The translations under genes were made by a program, and so were the position numbers. 18,688 bases of DNA, taken from contig JBPCOB010000131.1 in NCBI GenBank assembly GCA_051000715.1, positions 1 through 18,688 of the forward strand. Direction: 5' to 3'. The notes under the pieces were generated by a model. That model searched no databases. It was not told the DNA's origin and saw only the letters and a program-made list of their open reading frames with translations. Positions 13,436 through 18,688 of the stretch are shown one piece after another. How positions within the stretch are numbered: the stretch's first letter is position 1; each line of letters opens with the position of its first letter. Source of the stretch: JBPCOB01 sp051000715 (GTDB lineage: Bacteria; Actinomycetota; Actinomycetes; JALYNC01).

Positions 13436-14986
13436 TCAGCGCTCGGAGGTGGCGGGCACCAGGCCGATGCGCTCGGCGTACTCGTCGGTGAAGTCCGGGA
13501 GCGCGTCGAGGGACAGGCCTAGGCCGTCCGCCACGCGGCGTCCGTAGTCCGCGTCGCACTGCTTGAAGTGCCACACCATCCGCTCCTGGATCGACTTCTC
13601 GCACGAGCCGAGCAGGGTGGTGAGGTTGAGGATGAGGTCGTCGCGCTCCCAGTCCTCCATGTCCTCCCGGAAGCGCTTGCCGACCTGCCCATAGGGGTTC
13701 CTGCGGTCGATCGCCATGCGCTGCAGTGGCCCGGAGATCATGGGCTCGTACTGGAGCCCACCGGCGGTGGCCTCTCGCAGCCCGGCCACCCCGGACGGTT
13801 CGTAGTTGACGTGCGGGTCGGCTCCGACGTTGTCCCGACCGTGCGACATCTGGCCGCCGGTCTGGTTCGTGCTGACACCGACGTCCTCGCGCGGCGCGTT
13901 CACCGGCACCTGGAGGTAGTTGGGCCCGACCCGGTAGCGCTGGGTGTCGGAGTAGGAGAACGTCCGCCCGACCAGCATCTTGTCGTCGGAGAAGTCCAGG
14001 CCGTCGACCAGTACGCCGGTGCCGAAGGCGACCTGCTCGTTCTCGTCGTGGTGGGATACCACGTTGCGGTTGAGCGTCATCATGCCGGCCGGCAGCAGCG
14101 GGAAGGTGTCCTCGGGCCACATCTTGGTGTCGTCGAGCGGGTCGAAGTCGAGTTCGGGGTGCTCGTCGTCACTCATGACCTGGACGAACAGCTCCCACTT
14201 GGGAAAGTCGCCCCGCTCGATCGCGTCGTAGATGTCCTTGGAGGCGTGCCCGAGGTCGGTGGCCTGGATCGCGTCGGCCTGCGCCTGGGTGAGGGACTCC
14301 AGGCCCTGCTGGGTCTTCCAGTGGTACTTGACCAGGGCGCCCTCGCCCGCCGCGTTGACCATCTTGTAGGTGTTGACTCCGAACCCGTCCATGTGCCGGT
14401 AGTCCTTCGGGATGCCCCGCGGCCCGAACAGAAACGAGAGCATGTGCATGCTCTCCGGCGTCTGGCTCATGAAGTCGAAGATGCGGTTGGGCTCCTGGCG
14501 GAAGGTCACCGGGTCGGGCTTGAGCGCGTGGATGACGTCGGGGAACTTGATCGCGTCGCGGATGAAGAACACCGCGAGGTTGTTTCCGACCAGGTCCCAG
14601 TTGCCGTCCTCGGTGCGGAACTTCACCGCGAAGCCGCGCGGGTCGCGGGCGGCTTCGGAGGAGTCACGGCCGCCGATGACGGTCGAGAAACGGATCGTGA
14701 CGGGGGTCTTCTTGCCCTTCTCCGAGAACAGCTTCGCCCGGGTGTACGTGCTGGCCGGCTCCGCCCCGATGGTGCCGTAGGCCTCGAACTCGCCGTGGGC
14801 GACGAAGCCGCGCGCATGCACCACCCGCTCGGGGATCCGCTCGCGGTCGAAGTGGCTGATCTTCTCCAGGAAGTGGTAGTTCTCCAGCGTCGCGGGTCCG
14901 CGGCTGCCGACCGTTCGCGAGTTCTGGTTGTCATGGATCAGATGCCCCTGGCGGTCGGTCAGGAACTCCCGCGCGTCCTCGGTCAT
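13436..14986 (-). CDS. katA: Monofunctional heme catalase
   Basis: 516 residues, cytoplasmic, breaks down H2O2. The catalytic histidine is H57 (RVVHARG), the distal asparagine lies in GNNLAVFFIRD (about 134-144), and the heme-ligand tyrosine is Y345 in GRTFSYSDTQRYR. The length matches the small-subunit (clade 3) catalases. The ATG at 14986 has AAGGGGAAG just upstream and overlaps the fur stop as ATGA, so it is translated from the fur transcript. Regulation by the upstream Fur-family peroxide or metal sensor is expected. The symbol katA (catA in Streptomyces) is by similarity. Confidence 0.95.
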   Translation of the reverse strand: MTEDAREFLTDRQGHLIHDNQNSRTVGSRGPATLENYHFLEKISHFDRERIPERVVHARGFVAHGEFEAYGTIGAEPASTYTRAKLFSEKGKKTPVTIRFSTVIGGRDSSEAARDPRGFAVKFRTEDGNWDLVGNNLAVFFIRDAIKFPDVIHALKPDPVTFRQEPNRIFDFMSQTPESMHMLSFLFGPRGIPKDYRHMDGFGVNTYKMVNAAGEGALVKYHWKTQQGLESLTQAQADAIQATDLGHASKDIYDAIERGDFPKWELFVQVMSDDEHPELDFDPLDDTKMWPEDTFPLLPAGMMTLNRNVVSHHDENEQVAFGTGVLVDGLDFSDDKMLVGRTFSYSDTQRYRVGPNYLQVPVNAPREDVGVSTNQTGGQMSHGRDNVGADPHVNYEPSGVAGLREATAGGLQYEPMISGPLQRMAIDRRNPYGQVGKRFREDMEDWERDDLILNLTTLLGSCEKSIQERMVWHFKQCDADYGRRVADGLGLSLDALPDFTDEYAERIGLVPATSER

Positions 14987-15444
14987 GCGCTTCCCCTTTG
15001 CTCGGTGGGTGAGCTGCTGGTGCTCGTCTGCTGACAGTCGGGGCAGCGGCCCCAGAAGGTGACCTCGGCCTCGTCGACGGTGAAGCCCGCGGCGCTGGAC
15101 GGGCTCAGGCACGGTGGCGTCCCCACCGCGCAGTCGACGTCGACGGTGGCACCGCACGAGCGGCACACGAGGTGGTGGTGGTTGTCGCCAGCGCGGGTCT
15201 CGAACCTGGCCGGGCCGCCCGCAGGCTGGATCCGGCGTACCAGTCCGGCCGTGGCCAGTACCCGCAGGATGTCGTAGACCGCCTGCGTGGACAGGCTGCC
15301 CAGTCGCGCTCGGGCGGTGGCGGCGACGGTCTCCACCTCGAGGTGCCGACCCGGTTGCAGGACGGCGAGAACCGCGAGCCGGGGGGCGGTCACCCGGAGG
15401 TTCGCCGAACGCAGCCGGGTCGCCGAGTCCACCATCGCTGTCAT
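14983..15444 (-). CDS. furA: Fur-family regulator (FurA/CatR/PerR type)
   Basis: 153 residues from the ATG at 15444. A winged helix (about 8-75, RVTAPRLAVLAVLQ and LSTQAVYDILRVLATAGLV) is followed by a dimerisation/metal domain with HHH (89-91), CRSC (94-97) and CPDC (134-137), the structural zinc cysteine pairs. Placement in front of a catalase marks the peroxide-responsive FurA/CatR subgroup. The open frame extends to a TTG at 15480, but that TTG lies inside the operator and the added residues are not family-like. An ATG at 15435 is an alternative. Autoregulation is likely. Confidence 0.9.
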   Translation of the reverse strand: MTAMVDSATRLRSANLRVTAPRLAVLAVLQPGRHLEVETVAATARARLGSLSTQAVYDILRVLATAGLVRRIQPAGGPARFETRAGDNHHHLVCRSCGATVDVDCAVGTPPCLSPSSAAGFTVDEAEVTFWGRCPDCQQTSTSSSPTEQRGSA

Positions 15445-15451
15445 CCGGACC

Positions 15452-15480
15452 AGTCTTTCACGCGAACTTGATTCAGTCAA
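15452..15480 (-). promoter_or_regulatory. fur-catalase promoter, predicted leaderless
   Basis: On the minus strand TTGACT (15480-15475) and AAGACT (15457-15452) are 17 bp apart, and seven bases later comes the fur ATG at 15444. A near-consensus -35 and the lack of a Shine-Dalgarno suggest a leaderless transcript. Confidence 0.5.
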
Positions 15481-15481
15481 G
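15467..15481. promoter_or_regulatory. Putative Fur/CatR operator
   Basis: CTTGA-N5-TCAAG inverted repeat overlapping the -35 of the fur promoter. A further ATCAAGT half-site lies at 15492-15498. AT-rich for this genome, and well placed for autorepression. Confidence 0.6.
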
Positions 15482-15528
15482 ATAACGTCGGGATCAAGTC
15501 ACGGAGATGAGTCCCTGGCCGTGCCGTG

Positions 15529-16164
15529 TTAGCCGCGCTTGACCGCCGCCAGCAGTCCGTCGCCCACGGGCAGCAGGAGCGGGACCAGCCCCTCGTCGTC
15601 GCGGACCGTGCGTCCAACCTCCCGTACCGCCAGCGTGGCCGCGTCCCGCACCGACGGGTCGGCCACCCGGTCGTGCCACAGGGCGTTGTCGTAGACCACC
15701 ACGCCGCCGGGGCGCAGCAGCCGCAGGGCCGCTGGCAGGTAGTCGCCGTACTCGGTCTTCTCGGCGTCGCAGAAGACGAGGTCGTACGCCGCATCGCTCA
15801 GCCGGGGCAGCACGTCGAGGGCGCGGCCGGTGATCAGGCGGTAGCGGTTCGCCGCGATGCCGGCTTCGGCGAAGCCTCGCCGGGCCAGCCGTTGGTGCTC
15901 GGGCTCGACGTCGATGCTGGTGAGTACGCCGTCCGCCGCCATCCCCCGCAGCAGCCAGAGCCCCGAAACTCCGGTGCCGGTCCCGAGCTCGACGACGTGC
16001 CGGGCGTCGATCGCCGCAACCAGGAAGCACAGCGCCGCCCCGCTGACCGGCGCCAGCGGCGGTGCGCCCACCTGCTCGGCGCGCGACCGGGCGGTGACCA
16101 GTGGCTCGTCCTCGGGCAGAAACGACTCGGCATACTCACGGCTGGCCTGCGGCGACGCGGGGAT
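15529..16164 (-). CDS. SAM-dependent O-methyltransferase (Rv1220c-like; proposed ATC start)
   Basis: About 211 residues of the caffeoyl-CoA/catechol O-methyltransferase family (Methyltransf_3). The SAM-binding motif is VVELGTGTGVSGLWLL, followed by LTSIDVEPEH, LVFCDAEKTEYGDYL and LRPGGVVVYDNALWHD. It is close to M. tuberculosis Rv1220c, which is likewise divergent from sigE. No ATG, GTG or TTG is in frame near the expected N-terminus; the next one upstream (GTG, 16422) is inside sigE on the other strand. GAGGGGG followed by five bases and ATC (16164) is the best start, 12 codons before the conserved start of the fold. Substrate unknown. Confidence 0.82.
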   Translation of the reverse strand: MPASPQASREYAESFLPEDEPLVTARSRAEQVGAPPLAPVSGAALCFLVAAIDARHVVELGTGTGVSGLWLLRGMAADGVLTSIDVEPEHQRLARRGFAEAGIAANRYRLITGRALDVLPRLSDAAYDLVFCDAEKTEYGDYLPAALRLLRPGGVVVYDNALWHDRVADPSVRDAATLAVREVGRTVRDDEGLVPLLLPVGDGLLAAVKRG

Positions 16165-16216
16165 GGCTGCCCCCTCGGATCGGTGGCGGTCGGTGCGGGC
16201 CGCAGCGTAGCGGTCG

Positions 16217-16242
16217 GGAACCCTCGTCCGGCCGGCATCGTT
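16217..16242 (+). promoter_or_regulatory. ECF (SigE-type) autoregulatory promoter of sigE
   Basis: GGAAC (16217-16221), 17 bp, CGTT (16239-16242) matches the ECF-E consensus. It lies 60 bp before the sigE ATG, giving a leader of about 53 nt. SigE most likely drives its own operon from here. Confidence 0.7.
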
Positions 16243-16302
16243 GCCGAACCGACACCCGAGAGCGACTGCCTCGCGTGGACGGCAGGGAAGGGCGACGGCA
16301 CC

Positions 16303-16947
16303 ATGGTCGGAACGGTCGTGCGGCTGGCGGGAGGCCCCTCCGTGGAGGACAGCCCGTACCGCGAGCCGGTGCCGGCCGAGCCGTGGACGCCGCCCAGCTG
16401 GGACGAGGTCGTCCGCACGCACTCGGCCCGGGTCTACCGGCTGGCCTACCGGCTGACCGGCAACCGCTACGACGCCGAGGACCTCACCCAGGACGTCTTC
16501 TTACGCGTGTTCCGGTCCCTGGGCGACTACACGCCGGGAACCTTCGAGGGCTGGCTGCACCGCATCACCACGAACCTGTTCCTGGACCGGGTCCGCCGCA
16601 AGGCCCGAATCCGTTTCGAGGGCCTGCCCGACGACGCCGAGCGCATCGTCGGGCGGGAGCCGACCCCGGCCCAGGTCTTCGACGACCGACATCTCGACAG
16701 TGACGTGCAGACTGCGCTGGATGCTCTGCTGCCGGAGTTCCGAACCGCGGTGATCCTCTGCGATGTCGAGGGGCTCTCCTACGAAGAGATCGCGGCCACG
16801 CTGGGGATCAAGCTGGGCACGGTCCGGAGCCGGATCCACCGCGGCCGGGCCCAGCTGCGAACCGCGCTGGCTCACCGGTCGACCGACCGCGGCACCGCCG
16901 CCACGGAACATCCGACCGACCGACCGACCGAGGGAGGGACTCGGTGA
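16303..16947 (+). CDS. sigE: ECF RNA polymerase sigma factor SigE
   Basis: 214 residues. Region 2 (about 48-108) has RVYRLAYRLTGNRYDAEDLTQDVF and the -10-recognition stretch TFEGWLHRITTNLFLDRVRRKAR. Region 4 (about 140-190) has LLPEFRTAVILCDVEGLSYEEIAATLG and the helix-turn-helix GTVRSRIHRGR. Both are nearly identical to M. tuberculosis SigE (Rv1221), the envelope and stress sigma factor. The ATG at 16303 has GGGAAGGG about ten bases upstream. The next gene overlaps by GTGA, as in the mycobacterial sigE-rseA pair. The C-terminal tail (RSTDRGTAATEHPTDRPTEGG) is encoded partly by a CCGA tandem repeat. Confidence 0.95.
   Translation: MVGTVVRLAGGPSVEDSPYREPVPAEPWTPPSWDEVVRTHSARVYRLAYRLTGNRYDAEDLTQDVFLRVFRSLGDYTPGTFEGWLHRITTNLFLDRVRRKARIRFEGLPDDAERIVGREPTPAQVFDDRHLDSDVQTALDALLPEFRTAVILCDVEGLSYEEIAATLGIKLGTVRSRIHRGRAQLRTALAHRSTDRGTAATEHPTDRPTEGGTR
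16912..16931. repeat. Tetranucleotide repeat (CCGA)x5 at the sigE 3' end
   Basis: Five exact CCGA units lie in the last codons of sigE, immediately before the rseA Shine-Dalgarno (GGAGGGA, 16933-16939). A unit gained or lost would shift the sigE reading frame just before its overlap with rseA. Confidence 0.85.
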
Positions 16948-17537
16948 GCAGGCGGACGAGCTACGGCGCCCATCTCGGCGAGATCGCCGCCGCGCTGGTG
17001 GATGGCGAGCTCGACCATGGCGCGCGCGAGGCCGCCTTCGCGCATCTGGCGCACTGCGACCGCTGCCGCGCCGAGGTGGATGAGCAGCGGCGTACCAAGG
17101 CGTTGCTCTCGGAGCTCGGCCGGCCGCCGGTGCCCGAGGGGCTCGACAGCCGGTTGCGGGCCCTCGGCTCCGCAAGCCCCCCCGGCACCCGTTCGCCGCA
17201 GCTCTGGGCGTCGGACCGGCCATCGACCCCCCCGCCGGCCGCCGGCCGCCGGCCGCCATCGGTGCGCGGGCTGCGCCGCCCGGCCGGCCTGCGGACCCGA
17301 TCGACAGCCCGGCGATCCCGCGGGCGGGTGGCCCTGACCGGCGTGGCGGCGACCCTGGTGATCGGGTTGGGCACGGCTTTCATGGCGGGTGGCTCCCCGG
17401 GTGACGGCCGGCCGGTGTCCCCCGCGGTGGACCGGTACGCCGTGGAGCACGCGGCCACCACGAGCGGTGTCTCCTTCCCCGAGGCGGCGGTCGGCGCCGC
17501 CGTGTCGGCTTCGTTCGCCGGGTCGAGCGCCCCGTGA
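16944..17537 (+). CDS. rseA: Anti-sigma factor RseA-like (zinc-associated, membrane)
   Basis: 197 residues. The cytosolic N-terminal ZAS domain carries H34-x3-C38-x2-C41 (HLAHCDRC), the zinc motif that holds an ECF sigma factor. A long Pro/Arg-rich linker (about 75-127) follows, then one TM helix (about 128-149, VALTGVAATLVIGLGTAFMAGG) and a 48-residue outside tail. The GTG start overlaps the sigE TGA (GTGA), so sigma and anti-sigma are made in a coupled ratio. The linker DNA is repeat-rich, with two C7 runs and three tandem GCCGGCC units. It probably inhibits SigE and is released by envelope stress. Confidence 0.9.
   Translation: MSRRTSYGAHLGEIAAALVDGELDHGAREAAFAHLAHCDRCRAEVDEQRRTKALLSELGRPPVPEGLDSRLRALGSASPPGTRSPQLWASDRPSTPPPAAGRRPPSVRGLRRPAGLRTRSTARRSRGRVALTGVAATLVIGLGTAFMAGGSPGDGRPVSPAVDRYAVEHAATTSGVSFPEAAVGAAVSASFAGSSAP
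17177..17257. repeat. Slippage-prone tract in the rseA linker
   Basis: C7 runs at 17177-17183 and 17227-17233, then GCCGGCC three times in tandem (17234-17254) plus a partial copy. Neither unit is a multiple of three, so slippage would truncate RseA before its TM helix. Confidence 0.75.
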
Positions 17538-18634
17538 GGCACTCCGTCCGCCTGGGGGCGTTCGCCGTCCTGGCCGGGCTGGGCACGGCTGGCGCCGTCA
17601 GCCTGGTCGCGCCCGCCGGCTCGGCGGCCGCCGACGCCAGCGGCTGGCGGCCGTCGGCGGAGTCTGACCCGGCCGCGCTGCAGCTGCTGCGCAAGGCTGC
17701 CGGTGCCGGCGACGCGACGGCGTACGCCGGCGTGCAGTACCTGTCGTCATGGGGCGCAGACGGTGGCTCCACCAGCGTGGTCGTCGAGATTCGCCACGTT
17801 CCGGGCGAAGGCTCGACGGTCCAGGTGCGCGCGACCCCCGGCACCGGCGGGATCCGGGTGTACGAGGGTGACCGCAGCGAGGCCTCGCATGCTCTCGGAG
17901 GCCAGGCTCTCGCGCTGCTGGAGCGCAAGTACGACGTCGGACTGGCCGCCCCGGACTCGGTGGCCGGCCGGCCGGCCGACGTGGTCGAGGTGCACCGGCC
18001 CGACGGTTCGCTGGCTGCCCGGCTATGGCTGGATGCCGGCACCGGGCTGCTGCTGCGCCGCGAGGTCATCGATCGTCGGGGGCGGATGACCGGGGCCAGC
18101 GCCTTCGTCGAGTTACAGGTCGGCCGCGGCCTGGCGCCGACGACCGGGGACGAGGTCAGGGGCGAGGTTTCGGAGCCGGCGCCACGACCCTGGGACCGGC
18201 GGCTGCAGGCGGCTGACCTGGCCCGGCTGCGCGACCGCGGCTGGGCGGTGCCGGACAAGCTGCCCGGCGGCCTCGAGCTGTACGACGCCCGGAGCCGGGA
18301 CAGCGACGGCGAGCAGGTCGTGCACCTGTCCTTCTCCGACGGGCTGTCGACCGTGTCCCTGTTCGAGCAGAAGGGCCGGCTCGACACCAGGCAGCTGAGC
18401 TCCTGGCGACGGCAGAAGATCGGTGGCGCCCGCGTCTACCTGCGTGACACCGTGCCACAGCGAATGGTCTGGTCGAGCCGGGGAAAGGTCTATACGGTCC
18501 TCGCGGACGCTCCAGAGGAGACGGTCAGGTCGGCCATCTCCCGGCTGCCGCACTCAGCCCCGGCCACCGGCCTGCTGCATCGGATGGGACGTGGGCTGTT
18601 CCGCGTCGGCTCCTGGTTCAACCCGTTCGCCTGA
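17534..18634 (+). CDS. RseB/MucB-like sigma-E regulatory protein, exported
   Basis: 366 residues. A signal peptide (about 1-33, SVRLGAFAVLAGLGTAGAVSLVAPAGSAAA) precedes a LolA-like beta domain (about 45-210: AYAGVQYLSSWG, VVVEIRHVPGEGSTVQV, RPADVVEVHRPDGSLAARLWLDAGTGLLLRREVID). A smaller C-terminal domain (about 235-345: DKLPGGLELYDARSR, QVVHLSFSDGLSTVSLFEQKG, VYTVLADAPEETVRSAISRLP) follows. This is the MucB/RseB architecture, in which the protein shields RseA from proteolysis in Gram-negatives. The GTG start overlaps the rseA stop. It likely guards or senses for the RseA outside tail; that role is inferred. M. tuberculosis goes straight from rseA to htrA. Confidence 0.82.
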   Translation: MRHSVRLGAFAVLAGLGTAGAVSLVAPAGSAAADASGWRPSAESDPAALQLLRKAAGAGDATAYAGVQYLSSWGADGGSTSVVVEIRHVPGEGSTVQVRATPGTGGIRVYEGDRSEASHALGGQALALLERKYDVGLAAPDSVAGRPADVVEVHRPDGSLAARLWLDAGTGLLLRREVIDRRGRMTGASAFVELQVGRGLAPTTGDEVRGEVSEPAPRPWDRRLQAADLARLRDRGWAVPDKLPGGLELYDARSRDSDGEQVVHLSFSDGLSTVSLFEQKGRLDTRQLSSWRRQKIGGARVYLRDTVPQRMVWSSRGKVYTVLADAPEETVRSAISRLPHSAPATGLLHRMGRGLFRVGSWFNPFA

Positions 18635-18652
18635 CCTTCTAGGGATCCCGAC

Positions 18653-18688
18653 ATGAGTGACGACGAACGCACGCCCACTCCCGCCGGC
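18653..18688 (+). CDS. Start of a further operon gene, possibly HtrA-like protease (partial)
   Basis: Only MSDDERTPTPAG is visible before the window ends. The ATG is 18 bp after the rseB-like stop, with a weak AGGGAT upstream. A polar, Pro-rich N-terminus and the position after sigE-rseA suggest the htrA gene of the actinobacterial sigE locus, but this rests on synteny only. Confidence 0.4.
   Translation, partial: MSDDERTPTPAG

Noticed and set aside
13568..15034. 488-codon plus-strand frame across the catalase
   Set aside because: Antisense of a well-supported catalase; low-complexity translation without motifs.
15445..15480. TTG start for Fur at 15480
   Set aside because: The TTG is the -35/operator; the extra 12 residues are not conserved.
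1..18688. tRNA, rRNA, CRISPR arrays, insertion sequences, prophage or origin
   Set aside because: No cloverleaf, spaced direct repeats, transposase motifs or integrase-like reading frames were found on either strand by eye.

Overview
The window is very GC-rich (about 70%), uses GTG starts heavily and has overlapping GTGA/ATGA gene junctions. It reads as a chromosomal stretch of an actinomycete. Gene content and order resemble, from memory, the Mycobacterium tuberculosis block running from dapE (Rv1202) to htrA (Rv1223): dapE, a LOG-family gene, a DivIVA-domain protein, tagA, a DUF3117 protein, glgM divergent from glgC, an O-methyltransferase divergent from sigE, then rseA. It is not a mycobacterium: folP2 and gpgS are absent at their usual place, DapD is of the Escherichia coli type, and an RseB-like gene follows rseA. 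A Frankiales/Geodermatophilales/Sporichthyales-like lineage is plausible, but the sequence alone does not settle it.

Layout. 1-549 (-): SirB1-like transglutaminase-fold protein, cut by the left edge. 668-4233 (+): 7Fe ferredoxin fdxA, then dapC, dapD and dapE, three steps of the succinylase branch of lysine/diaminopimelate synthesis; a long imperfect hairpin lies between dapC and dapD. 4285-5109 (+): LOG-family phosphoribohydrolase. 5138-5656 (-): membrane-anchored or secreted DUF5666-like protein. 5787-7241 (+): DivIVA-domain membrane protein, SRPBCC protein, and 3-methyladenine DNA glycosylase tagA. 7242-8027 (-): PaaG-like enoyl-CoA hydratase/isomerase. 8207-8374 (+): DUF3117 protein. 8621-9805 (-) and 9864-11099 (+): divergent glgM-type glycosyltransferase and glgC, which supply ADP-glucose and maltose-1-phosphate for alpha-glucan. 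11102-13360: TetR repressor divergent from a 14-TM DHA2 efflux pump, with two operators between them. 13436-15444 (-): fur-catalase operon. 15529-16164 (-): O-methyltransferase. 16303-18634 (+): sigE, rseA and an rseB-like gene in an overlapping operon, then the first 12 codons of a further gene that by synteny may be htrA.

The clearest themes are these. (a) Three genes (dapC, tagA, the O-methyltransferase) have no ATG/GTG/TTG where family alignment demands a start; CTG, CTG and ATC respectively sit there. (b) Several genes have a TANNNT -10 hexamer 6-8 nt before the start codon and no Shine-Dalgarno, which predicts leaderless mRNAs (LOG, glgM, glgC, possibly dapD, and fur with a weaker -10). 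(c) An envelope-stress module, sigE-rseA-rseB-like, has a well-matched ECF autoregulatory promoter and slippage-prone repeats at the sigE/rseA junction and inside rseA. (d) Two long GATC-based intergenic hairpins have similar geometry. No CRISPR, insertion sequence, tRNA or rRNA was seen, and no stretch over 300 bases lacks a gene.
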